From assembly GCA_030248225.1 (NCBI GenBank), contig JASANE010012847.1, positions 1-64,000 on the forward strand: a stretch of 64,000 nucleotides of DNA. Direction: 5' to 3'. The notes under the pieces are model-generated. The model searched no databases, had not been told where the DNA came from, and worked only from the letters and a program-made list of their open reading frames with translations. Every line of letters begins with the position of its first letter. Position 1 is the stretch's first letter. Made by a program: the position numbers and the translations under genes. This DNA comes from Trileptium ribeirensis. Its lineage: Eukaryota; Nematoda; Enoplea; Enoplida; Thoracostomopsidae. Of the stretch, positions 11,681 through 22,200 are shown in pieces.

Positions 11681-11835
11681 GCGTGGGCGCAGCACTTACG
11701 GGAGCACGAGGCGTCCATCGGACGCCACAGCACCCGCAAGGGCTGCCCCTATTCCTAAACCTACGCAGGCAGTTTTAAAGCCCTGGGAGAAGCCTCGGGC
11801 GGGCTCTTTCACGCGTCCGCGGTGGAAGAGTCCAC
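11681..11835 (+). repeat. Direct repeat, copy 1 of a ~150-bp GC-rich pair
   Basis: Shares the core CATCGGACGCCACAGCACCC plus CGCAAGGGCTGCCC, then CGGGCGGG and GAAGAGTCCACC, with the copy at 12,134-12,286. The 5' half is strongly conserved and the middle diverged. The copies are 453 bases apart in the same orientation. Confidence 0.8.
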
Positions 11836-11996
11836 CAGAGACAGCCATGGACTCCCAAAACGGGGCCTTCTACTTTCTTTGATAACGTTGAACAATGTCG
11901 CCCTACGCGAAACACCGACGGGCACCTAGCTCAACTTACGCCTGAGCGATCGCAACTAAACGACATGATACGCTATGACACTCTTCAAAACGAGTC

Positions 11997-12034
11997 ACCC
12001 CCTGGGCACTAACAATAAATACGACCCAGGGGGT
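11997..12034. repeat. Perfect 10-bp inverted repeat (hairpin)
   Basis: ACCCCCTGGG at 11997-12006 and its exact complement CCCAGGGGGT at 12025-12034 are separated by 18 bases. It lies between the two copies of the direct repeat. Its function is unknown. Confidence 0.7.
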
Positions 12035-12133
12035 GGGGAACCAGTCGAGCACAAGGGTGTCTTCCCATTTTTGTGGAAATTTTGGCATGATTTCGATTCA
12101 AATTTTGTCCAATACTCAACTCCCCTCTCCACC

Positions 12134-12286
12134 GCGCGGGCACAACACTTACGGGAGCGCGAGGCATCCATCGGACGCCACAGCACCCGCAAGGGCTGCC
12201 CTAGTCCTAGCTCGAGCAAAAGTCTAAAAGCATCGGAAAACCCCGGGCGGGTCTCTTCCGCACGGCTGCATGCCGAAGAGTCCACC
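12134..12286 (+). repeat. Direct repeat, copy 2 of a ~150-bp GC-rich pair
   Basis: Counterpart of 11,681-11,835. A 153-codon plus-strand ORF (11,975-12,436) runs through it. It resembles no family I recognise and has an overlapping ORF on the other strand, so I do not call it a gene. Confidence 0.8.
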
Positions 12287-13735
12287 CGGGCGAACAAAAA
12301 CCCAAAGGAACGACGCGGCAAACGATCTAAAATAAAACCATTGGCGACAACCGCCAAAAACAACCAAGCTGTGCACGAACAGGGCTCGACTGGTCCCGCC
12401 GATAGAACAAACAGCCCTCTTTTATATGCCGACTGAAACCCCCTTGCTTTCCTTCTATCTCTCTTAGCCCGCTAAAACGATATATATATATTCAAAACTC
12501 CACGAGCGAAACGTGTATGGCAAACAGCAAACAAATACAGTTCCAATAACAACAATGTGCACGTCCCTTTGGCAAAATACAGACTTAAAATATTGCGCCT
12601 ACGTCTGACGGGCCGTATACATATACATCTGGTCAGCGCTTCGAAATAGCAACAGATATAACAGCATAAACAACTTATATAGGGCTGCTTGCTGGGCAGT
12701 GGCCGACAGTTGCCAGAAAAACAAAACCGCCCGCTGGTCGGTGCGGCAAAAATTTTGGAGAAAAATATAACGGCGCTCAGGGCGCCGTTTGCTCATAGGG
12801 ATATCGGCACATTTTTGCCGATACCTCGAGATCAAAAACCAGTAGGCGGCCGGGGGCAGGACCAGAATCATGCCCTGGCAGGCCGGCTACTGATGAAAAT
12901 TTTAGATTTGATGTATCTCCCATGAGAGGCCCGTTAGAGGCCGATTTAGGCGCCCGAAACGGAGAATTTTGGGGCCGCATTTACGTTTAGGGGATCCTGA
13001 CCGGACCCGCGGTAGTGGGCGGCCCCTGTTTTCAGCTAAACTGTTAGGGCCGATAAGTGTCCCGGGCTCCAAAAATCGGGGAGTTTTGATTATTTTGGGT
13101 ACCCTTTTAGGCTTAGAAAATTGGAGGCTTAAGTGCCTGTTTGGGGATCCGTAAGTATTTAGGGGATCCAAAATCTTAGACCCGCCGGGGCGATTTAACA
13201 CCCCAGTAGTGTCCTTAAGAGTATTCAGTTACCCCCGTTCCCTTAAAATTTGTAGGAAACTCAAAAATTAAATTTTTATGTCGCACCCTAAAATGATGTC
13301 TTAGGAATTTGTGTCCAATATTTTAGTTGCCTTTGACCGAAAATTTGAGCTATTTAAACATGATGAGCCTGAGTATCGGTAGTTCGAACTTCCCTTAGTG
13401 CGTTTCCGGCTCCCTTTATCTATATACATCGCACACAATAAGCATCTTATGTAACAAACAACAAATATAGTATAACATGTAAACTGTTTTATGCATTTTA
13501 ATTCACGAAGATCGACCGGACCCCCTAATAGTGATCCTTCCTTTCAGATTTGGTGCCAAAATCACCCCGGGCACCTGCGGGCGGCGGAGTGCGACCTTAT
13601 AAACACAGTATAAATGAAGTAACATAGTTTATATTTATGACAATATTAATAACACTACACACTGATTCTTTTATCAAGAGGCCACACTCCGCCGGTGTCC
13701 GGTCGTCCACTACCCACCTTCCCTAAAAAGTTGTT
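12287..13735. other. GC-rich, unassigned sequence with short internal repeats
   Basis: From about 12,910 to 13,200, short motifs recur (TTAGGGGATCC-like at about 12,987 and 13,160; GGCCCGTTAG/GGGCCGAT-like runs). There is no intact coding frame. The origin is unclear and could be a decayed element. Confidence 0.35.
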
Positions 13736-13739
13736 GTAC

Positions 13740-14505
13740 TTTACGCGTTTCTGCCATTTTTATAAAGATTGGGCTGGTACAATCTTACTGCCACGAATGG
13801 AGTGTTGCCCTGAACGAATTGAAGTGCAAGGTCATGGACTGTGCTGCGGATATTCCTTGCGTTGCCTACTCCTTGATGGGCAACCTCTGGAGCGTCACTG
13901 ATTCTGAGAAAGATCTGGGCATCATTGTTACCAATAACCTCAAGTTCTCCGACCACTGTGCCTCCGTCGCCGCTAGGGCTCGTAGGCCATCTTTCTCTTG
14001 AAGCGTACGATGCACTACTGGACCAAGTTCGTCTGGCTACACCTCTATCCTTCATTCACAGATCCGCCCGCACGTGGAATATGCAATTAATGTTTGGTGT
14101 CCCCACTATACTCGCGACATCCTGCTAATTGAGAAGGTTCAGCGCATTGCCACGAAGCTTATCCCAACTATTCGCCACTGGGATTATGCAGACCGTCTCA
14201 ACTATCTTCGTATCCAATCGCTTGAGTCAAGGTGCGTTAGTAGCGATCTTATCCTAATATATAAGATGACTCACTCCAACATTAGTCTGGACCTCTCCAT
14301 GTACTTCGCGGCGGGTTACGATGTGACTCGTGGTCACAATTTCAAGCTTGACACATTGGACATACCCCGGTTGGATGTGAAGAAACATTTCTTCACTCAC
14401 AGGGCTGTGCGTCAGCGGAATTCCCTCCCCATGTCCGTGGTTAATGCGCCTTCGCAATCATCGTTTAAATTACGGCTCCACTCCGTAAATGTGCTCTCAT
14501 TATAA
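13740..14505 (+). pseudogene. 3' fragment of a CR1/Jockey-like non-LTR reverse transcriptase
   Basis: Degenerate coding sequence for the C-terminal region after the RT core. A frame at 13,819-14,001 reads SEKDLGIIVTNNLKFSDHC, then breaks near 14,000. An open frame at 14,074-14,505 continues with WCPHYTRDILLIEKVQRIATKLIP and ends PSQSSFKLRLHSVNVLSL. The same landmarks, in the same order, occur in the minus-strand element at 16,847-18,315 (SEKDLGVTLSN, VWSPHYQRDIQVLEKVQRRATKLI, SFKKRLHASNVLPP), so the two are relatives of one family. The catalytic core and endonuclease are absent. At least one frameshift lies between the two frames. It is 5'-truncated and dead. Confidence 0.85.
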
Positions 14506-16335
14506 TCAATCTTTATTTTGTTTCATCTCTGCTCGGCCTTGCTCCCAGGCAAGGCTGTGCTTCCCTCTCGCATGGACGCTCAACAATCAAACGAATCGAA
14601 AGTATTTCGATCATCGAACCGTACCAAGCGGAGGGTCGAATGGTACGTATACAATAAAGCATTTATAAAGGGTCGCATTCGCTGATAGCCTTGTCGAAGC
14701 GTTGGATACAGGAAGACAATTAATAACAATACGACAATTTTTTAAATTACGAAGGTAAGGCCTGCGGAAACAGAAATGTCTTTAACTTAGACTTACATTC
14801 AATAACGTTTAAGGCACTGCCATGACGCCTAGATGGCAATTTGTTCCATGAGGACGGATCGATAAATGTGTGACCTAGCACATAATTTATATCGACACTA
14901 ACACCAAATATGTATGATTATTACGTATACATAAAATTTGTGTAGTCTGTTACACGTATATCACTTTATATGAAATGGCATACAGCATTTAACACGTGTG
15001 TGATAAATTACACATAATTTGCATGAAATGCATGCATTTTCTTGCAAAATTTGTACGAATGCATGACGATGAATGCATTATTTGTAACATGTAATTTTTT
15101 GAAGCTGTATAACACAAATATAAATAAAATTCAAAATTAGCCCAAAAATTTCAATTGTATACAAATATCTGTACATTAGGAGTGTGTTTTTGGAGCAAAA
15201 ATTTTGTTTTGGAGTAAAAAATTTTTGAGCATAAAGCATATTATATTTCATACAAAATTTATAATAATTCAAACCAAGCAAAAAGCTATACAATAAATTA
15301 TATTGTCGCACAATTATATATTGTGAACGGGCATGGAAATAAATGTCGTCCGGCCGGTGGTCAACGGTAAACTAAAATCAAACAATACACGAGTATGCTT
15401 AGGTAACGCCTAGTGTGCCCGCAACCATATATATCGCAGTGACAGCTGTCATAATAAAATGGTGATCCGTTAATAACGGCAGGTACAGTCAAGGCAATCA
15501 AGGTCAATTATCACCACCCAAGGGTCGATGTCGTAAAATCGATGAAAACGTTAATTTTGTCTGGGTTATCGCATACAAACGGTCTGCCGATTCGGCAGTT
15601 CGCTCGTGTTTATACACCGGCTACACCTTAGAACACGATAAAAAGTACGTGGTCAAGATGCCATAGATTCAGAAAAGAAAGCCGGCTAACGGAAGAGCAA
15701 GTTATTGAAACCAAAATAAAATATAAGTTAACAAAATGAAACAAGAGACTTTTTTAAAGAGCATGTCGTAGAATCTTGACGAAATTAAAACCCAAACAAA
15801 AAGCGATGTAGGGGAACCATTTAAGCGTAAGTGAAATTTCTCTCCGATATACGATTGATTTTTGAACGAAAAGTACGATAGGGAAAAGTGAGAAATAATC
15901 ACTAGCTTTATTTATTTGAAGTCAAATCCAGTAAATTTCATTTTACAATCCGGTAATATGAATATCACGCCAACTGATGCAGAAACCTTACAAGTAAATC
16001 AGCACCGAAGCAAATTGCACTGGAACAGCGACATGAAGTAAATACATTAGATTGTCACAACAATAAGTTCAGTGACAACAATGAACTTATGGTTATTGAA
16101 GCAGAGACTTGAAATGGCGAGTGAGTTTTTCAATCTGACCCCTCGGCGCCTTAGACCCTTTGTATGACAAAATGTCAGGAAAATATGTCAGCGGAAAACT
16201 ATTATTGTCGAATTTACATAGTGAGGAACAGTCAGCTGAATACGCATCATATTTTCAATCTGCACAATCTGAAAACAAACAGATAACCCAGTCAAATCAC
16301 CAAATAATTTATAATAGTAAAGCGCCTCACTTTCT
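14506..16335. other. Intergenic AT-rich sequence after the retroelement fragment
   Basis: Possible 3' tail of the retroelement just after the stop, including the hairpin-like CTTGCTCCCAGGCAAG near 14,540. Then AT-rich DNA with ATGCAT-rich and ACACGT-rich patches (14,940-15,070). No gene is supported. Confidence 0.45.
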
Positions 16336-16339
16336 TTAG

Positions 16340-16720
16340 ATAGTGCTCACAAATTATAATGTATGACTATATAGCTAGTAATAAGTATCGACTATAACTA
16401 TTGTTTGTGTATCTATTTGTTTTTGTTAAGGGAGTACTAAGTTACAGAGGGAATTCCGGTCTAAATCCTCCCCAAAAACCTAAATTTCCCCAAACCCAGA
16501 GTTTTTAACTTTTTCATTTATTACAACCCTTCCTCTCTTCTATGTCGTTTTTCTTTTGTTTTCCTTCGTTTTTGTTTTTGTTTGCAGCTAATTTGCATAA
16601 GTTGCATCTTAAGATGCAATTAGCTAACATGCGGTTTGCTGTTGTTTTTGTTGTTTATCAGTTGCAAAGTTGTCGTCGTAGTGTGCAGCGGTCTTGCAGC
16701 TGGTTTTATATGTACCTTCT
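16340..16720. repeat. Dispersed repeat, copy 1 (partner at 21,565-22,200)
   Basis: Shared landmarks with 21,565-22,200: TATGACTATATAGCTAG versus TGACTATATTGCTAG; a CCCCAAA/CCTAAATTTCCC block; a T-rich stretch with TCTTTTGTTTTCCTTCG-like sequence; AATTTGCAT then ATGCAATTAGCT; and GTGTGCAGC near the end. Here it abuts the 3' side of the minus-strand retroelement, so it may be part of that element's 3' UTR. It contains a perfect 18-base palindrome, TTGCATCTTAAGATGCAA, at 16,602-16,619. Confidence 0.6.
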
Positions 16721-16846
16721 TCCTCCATAGGTACAATGGACTTGTCGTTGCTGTGTTCATTGTATGGCATTTGGCTGTACCGTCGATTGGAGGAAGTTCA
16801 GCCTCGTGGAAACGAGGCTTGATGAGCATTAAAAAATTGCAAATGA

Positions 16847-18315
16847 TTAAGGGGGTAAAACGTTCGAGGCATGCAGTCTCTTCTTGAACGACGCGACAGA
16901 TGGAGCTTCCACTACTATGGCTGGTAGATTGTTCCAAAAGCTGACCGAACGATGACTAAAATTGAACCGACGGATGTCCAGCCGTGGAATATCGACAGGC
17001 TTGATTTTGAATTGGTGACCTCTGGTTGACGTCGGGCCCGAGACGAAAAAATTCTCAACGTCGTTGCCCACAAAATTATGCATTATTTTGAAAATAAGGA
17101 TCAGATCTGACCGCAGACGCCTGGTTTCTAATGTTTGTATCCCAAGGAAATGCAAGCGCTGTTGATATGTCCAATTACGAATTAGAGTAATCAACTTTGT
17201 GGCTCTGCGCTGTACCTTTTCTAAGACTTGAATATCTCTTTGGTAGTGGGGACTCCACACGCTGGATGCGTATTCAACATGTGGCCGTATCAAACTGCGG
17301 TAGATGTGAAGCCATGTACTCTTATTCCAGTTCACAATAGTTCGACGGACTAGGTTGATGACTTGATGGGCTCTGTTGCCGATATTAGCGCAATGGGTCG
17401 ACATCTTGAAAGTATTGCTCAATGTTACGCCAAGGTCTTTCTCAGATTCGACAACATTCAAACGGCTGCCACTCAAATAATACGCCTGACATGGATTGAG
17501 CTGACCGCAATGCATTACTGCACACTTGGAAGCATTTGGAAACAGCAGGTATCTTTGGCAGTATTTAGATAACTCCTCTAAGTCTTGCTGAAGATCACTT
17601 GCATCGACCTCATGACATATTCGGTGTAATCGGCGGCAAACATGAAGATCGTCGGCGAACTTAAAAACAGCAGATCCCATACTTTCATCTATACTGTCGA
17701 TGAAAATGATGAAAAAAATCGGTCCAAGGACGGTCCCCTGTGGAACGCCGCTCTTGACGTCCGACCACGAAGATACAATACCGCTCACCCGAACCCTTTG
17801 TTTTCTGTGGCAAAGCAAACTCCGAATCCATTGCAATAGCTTCCCTGAAATACCATAGAGCTCCAGGCGGTGAAGCAGAGCGGAATGATCTATTTTATCA
17901 AATGCCTTTTCAAAGTCGATATATGCAACGTCCAGCCAATCACCTGGTCAATACACCGAGTCGCGAAATTCAGATATTCAAGTAGCTGTGTTGTCGTTGA
18001 GCGGTTATGTCTAAATCCATGCTGAGAGCGGTAGAAGAGGTTATGCCTATCACAGAAGCCTACAATTCTGTCACGGATGATAGTCTCCATTATCTTTGCG
18101 GCACTTGCAGTTAGACTCGCTGCCCTGTAGTTTTGGCGCTCGGATCGATTACCTTTCTTAAATATCGGAACTTCTTCGGCTAATAACCAGTCGTTGGGAA
18201 CTGTAGAAGAAGAAAGCGATTTTTTAAAGAGCAAAGACAAAAAATCGATATGCTTCCTGATTTGGCAGTTTAATTCTAATATAGCGCAAAGAACGGCGTT
18301 CACTTTATGGGGTTC
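16847..18315 (-). pseudogene. CR1/Jockey-like non-LTR retrotransposon ORF2, 5'-truncated with one frameshift
   Basis: Reverse transcriptase that would copy element RNA at a nicked target. The upstream frame (137 codons, 18,303 to 17,890) holds VPIFKKG, NYRAASLT and SQHGFRHNRSTTTQLLE. The downstream frame (16,847-17,836, readable upstream to about 17,945) holds YIDFEKAFDKIDH, SGVPQGTVLGPIFF (residues 29-42 of that ORF), the catalytic FADD box (60-63), then SEKDLGV, SVWSPHYQRDI, VQRRATKLI and a C-terminal SFKKRLHASN. A single +1/-1 shift near 17,940-17,955 breaks an otherwise continuous protein. The apurinic endonuclease domain and ORF1 are missing: the frame meets a stop near 18,318. The RT motifs are intact apart from the shift, so the copy is fairly young, or the shift is a sequencing error. 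Confidence 0.92.
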
Positions 18316-18989
18316 CTAGTTGAATTATAATACTCATAAAAGAATTATGCGATGATGATTATTTATGTTTATTTTAATTAAATTAATTTTTGCCGATATG
18401 CCTACTCTCTTCTTGTGTAGCTACGCATATTGTTTACGGTGTCGAATTTGAATTGTGTCGGGGGTCCCATATGCTACCTCAAAGTCGGGATTTTTATTAT
18501 TTTCAACTAATTTATTGGTCCCTCAAAACTTATCCCTTAAGTTTTATTTTCTTAAAATTTTAACCTAAACTTACCTAATTTACATATTTTGTGTTTGTTT
18601 TTCGACCTAGGTAACCTATGTTAATAGTTTTTGTTCAAGTTTTAGTTAGTCTTGATTTAGTGATCGAGGAAGCCGTAATAATTCAATCATGGCGCTTAAC
18701 AATGTTCTATGTTACTTATTGTTTGTAATTAATGGTATCGTCAAAAGGTGTCTTAGCTAATAACTAATGTCATCAGGCTATTATAAGCGCCATTGTTTAG
18801 GAACGCGCTATTATAAGCGCCACCATAAGGAACGTATTGTTTAGTTGCGGTTTAGAGGAAAGGCCTATACAGACTGTACATATGGACAATCACGAATAGA
18901 ATTTGTACCTATTTGGTTTAATGTGGCAAATTCAAAACTTCATATAATAAGTGGCAACTAAATAGAAACTTGCATGTACAAATAGATAA
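18316..18989. other. AT-rich non-coding with a 30-bp tandem duplication
   Basis: GCTATTATAAGCGCCA followed by a short tail and GGAAC occurs twice in tandem (about 18,777-18,806 and 18,807-18,835). Otherwise nothing is recognisable. Confidence 0.5.
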
Positions 18990-20230
18990 TTTAAAAATAA
19001 TGTTAGTTATTCTAGTAATATTAGTTTTCTCAAATAAAATCGTTAAGTTCCATAAAATCCAGGTATTAAGACCGACTCTGTATTAACTATAGTAATTATA
19101 TAATAATACGTAACACTTCGGACCAAGTGTCGAGTGAGAAAAGCCAGACCGAGTAAAACAGGTAGGTCCGGGGATAGTAACATTGCATGTTGGGTGCAGC
19201 AGCCATTCAGGCCGGCTCAGCAACTAGTGTTAGTCTTTAGAAGACCGGGCGAGTAAGGGCAGTGGATTCGGACGGCTCAAACCTCCAGAACACTATATCT
19301 AATAACCAGCCAGTTGGCCAGCCATTCGGTGGCCTAGGGATTGAGCAAAACTTCCAATTAGACAGTAGTCGACAGCTACTATCTAGTTCACATAAGTATC
19401 CAGCCAGCCATTCGGGAGAGACTGCAAACATAATATAACCGGCACTTATTAGCGTAAATCTAATGCTCAGGTTAAGGTAATTAACCCTGCAATCGTGTCA
19501 GCCATTGGGGGGGGCGATTGTGTGAACTCACAAGAGCTTTAGTAAATTAACAACTAACGTAAAAGTAACCGGTGTTCGCTCAAACCTTAACCCTAAATAA
19601 AGAATGTACTAGCGTAAATTCTGATACTTAGATAAACGTGCGTCGCTAGCCATTCGGGGGTGGTCGTATAAACCTCACAAGAGGCGTACTAGATTAGCAC
19701 ATAATCAAACCGGAGTTAACAGGATCTAGGGTCAAATTAGTGGAGTGTGCTAGTGTCGAACAGTGACAATATCTAGAGACAGTCGAAAGTATCCGGTACA
19801 TTTAAAAAGCGTGGTGGACCAGATTATTAGTACTAAAGAATAGTATATACTGCGAACAGCGACATACGGGTGAATTCTAACTGCTCAGATAGTCCAAGCG
19901 TGTCACAGCCTACGGGTGCTAAGTGCTCACTATGGTGCCTTAATTGTTTTATTCGGTGTTATAATAAACATTTCCTACGCGTTAGATATCTGAGTATTTG
20001 AATCGGAGTGATCGAGCAGAATAAGAGCCACGCCGCTACGCGAAATATAGGGCACTGGGCCTTGACCACGCAAAGAAGGACGTCCCACCGGAATGCTACT
20101 GGCCACACCTCTGACCTCACGATCTTCCGGCGACGAATCCCGTCCTACTTTTAATACCGATAGCCGTCATAACCAAAAATCCCCTACGAACCCCTACCCC
20201 TGTGAAAAGCATAAAATATAACAAATTGGT
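18990..20230 (+). repeat. Large tandem unit, copy 1
   Basis: First of three diverged direct copies. Ordered landmarks shared by all: GTCGAGT(G/A)AGAA near 19,125; TAGTAACATTGCATGTTGGGTGC; CAGCC(A/G)T(C/T)C motif; TAGTGTTAGTCTTTAGAAGACCGGG; repeated AGCCATTCGGGGG motifs (about 19,200, 19,319, 19,405, 19,499, 19,647); GCGTAAATCTAA; GTGCCTTAA; ACTACTGGCCACA(C)CTC; and the 3' end CCGATAGCCGTCATAA then a CCCCTACCCC-like run. No coding frame was seen. Confidence 0.75.
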
Positions 20231-21564
20231 GTATTGGTTATAAAGGTTATAGAAGTACTTGATGATGTCAGTTCTGCTTATTTTCGGCTTGGATGGTTAT
20301 GGGCGTAAAGAATTACGCGAGCGGCAGTTACAGTTTAACAATTCAAAATGTTATTCAAGTTTTGCGTTTGAATTTCCTGGTTGAAAGATTAACACAATTT
20401 GGCTCAAAACTACACATTTAGGTACCATTAAAAAGTATATACCTTAACCTATTGTATTAATTTTCCTAATTAAGAACTAGGTCTAAATATGTACTAGTTC
20501 TTTTGATAGCGTATTAACTTATAATTAGTTAGTAATATTTCACAACTTCTGTCTTAAAGCGTCGAGTAAGAAACATATCCGGGAGAGCAAATTAGGGGGT
20601 TCAGTGGGTAGTAGCATCACTTTAGGTGCGGAAGCCATCCGGGCGTCCTAGCAAGTAGTGTTATTCTTGAGAAGACCGGGCCAGTAAAGGAGTGGAATAG
20701 ATTACCCTATTGAGCCATCGTGTTCCCAATTACCAACTCGATCAGCCTTCATCCCAATTACTATTCTTGGGCAGCCACTTTCGGGGAACAAGAATCTCTC
20801 TGTGCGATCAGCCACTTTCGGGGAGCGTACGGAGTGAGAAACTTCAACTGAATAGTAATCGACCACTACTATAACCGGCAAATAGTGTAAATCTAAGGAA
20901 GTAGGCTCCGGTATTCAACTAAACGTGCCATGGTCAGCCGTTCAGGGGCCAACTGTATGAACCCACAAGGGCTATAGTAAAGTCATAGATAGACTTACTT
21001 TAACTTGGTATCACTTAAACCATACCAACTAAACATTAGTTGTATTAACATAAACCTAAGGACCTAGGCGCAGGTACGCAGTTAAATTATAACATAACCT
21101 AATCGTAAACTAATAGGACTATGTATCGCCGAGTGGAGTGAGTGGCTGAGTAAAAATATATATAATCGATAGATCGACGGTGCTAGATTTATTGAGTTAC
21201 CGGTGGAAAGCTAACGCGATTTAAAAAGACGGGTAGTAAAGAATAGTACCGCGAGTAATGTACTGTTGTGAAGTATTAGGTGCCTTAACTTTTTATCATC
21301 TTTGTAATAAAGATTTCTTATTTTTGCTAACTATCTAAAGCAAGGGTGACTAGAGCAGCTTCACGCTGCAACGAAAAATATACGGCAAATTATTGATCAC
21401 GAGAAGTAAGGACGTGTGCCACCTAAATCTTCTCAGCGGCATACTACTGGCCACATCTCGGGCCGCAATCTTCGGTGACGAATCCTGTACCATTTTAATA
21501 ACCGATAGCCATCATAACAAAAATTCCATCCAAACCCCTCCCCATCAAAGCAGCAGAAAATAAC
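20231..21564 (+). repeat. Large tandem unit, copy 2
   Basis: The same ordered landmarks as copy 1: GTCGAGTAAGAAA near 20,558; GTAGCATCACTTTAGGTGCGG; AGAAGACCGGG; AGCCACTTTCGGGG motifs (about 20,772, 20,809) and CAGCCGTTCAGGGG (about 20,935); CATACTACTGGCCACATCTC; and the end CCGATAGCCATCATAAC. Divergence from copy 1 is considerable, so this is an old duplication. Confidence 0.75.
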
Positions 21565-22200
21565 AATCGTAATATATAATGACTGACTATATTGCTAGGC
21601 GTAATAATTGATGCCGATGTATAGCGAATTTATTGTCAAATATAACGGCTTTATAATAGTTGTGAAGTCGGGAATAGATAGCTCAGTCGGTAGAAGCGCT
21701 TGTTTGTTAATTCAAGAGCAGGAGGTTGTGGGTTCGAATTCCATCCCTATTATCGGGGATTCCCTAAGTTATGGGGGGGGGGGGGGTTGCGTCCAAACCC
21801 ATCCAAAAACCCGATTTTTATTCCTAAATTCCCGGGAGACCAAATTATTGGCGTTTCATAAATTTCTGTTTATTGCGCACTCCCTCTCCTTTTAATGTTA
21901 TTTTCTTCCTTAATTTGTCCTAAATGTTAGGCATCTACTAGGCTACATGGGGGAATCTTGGTGGAAACCCGTCCCAAATCCCTTAAAATTTCTCAAAACT
22001 CAAGGTGTTTCAGTTTTTAACATATTATATCTCTCCCTCCTTTTGCTTCATCGTTTCGTCTTTACTTTTGTTTTCGTTGTTTTCTTTCCGTTCAGCCAAT
22101 TTGCATGAGTTAATGCAATTAGCTTACATATAGTTAGCGTTGCTTTTCTTTTTCTGTTTAGTCTGGTTTTAAATTACGTCGAGTTAGTGTGCAGCTCTGC
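21565..22200. repeat. Dispersed repeat, copy 2, with a tRNA-like insert
   Basis: Related to 16,340-16,720 (see there). This copy is longer. The extra part contains the tRNA-like sequence, a run of 14 G at about 21,773-21,786 and a second block of related CCC/AAA-rich sequence, suggesting a SINE-like insertion or duplication. It separates copies 2 and 3 of the large tandem unit. Confidence 0.5.
21673..21751 (+). tRNA. tRNA-like sequence (pseudo-tRNA or SINE head), Asn-GUU-like loop
   Basis: Box A TAGCTCAGTCGG (21,679-21,690) and box B GGTTCGAATTCC (21,731-21,742) are both near consensus. The D stem (GCTC/GAAGC) is imperfect. A T stem GTGGG/TCCAT forms with wobble pairs. The acceptor has only five pairs (AATAG/CTATT) and the anticodon stem-loop is irregular, although a TTGTTAA loop would give a GUU anticodon. 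It is probably a tRNA-derived SINE head or a decayed tRNA, not a working tRNA. Confidence 0.5.

Noticed and set aside
12134..12286. Interpretation of the 150-bp direct repeats as LTRs
   Set aside because: Too short, no TG...CA ends, primer-binding site or polypurine tract between them.
11975..12436. 153-codon plus-strand ORF
   Set aside because: Spans the hairpin and one direct-repeat copy, with a 122-codon ORF opposite; composition-driven, no family resemblance.
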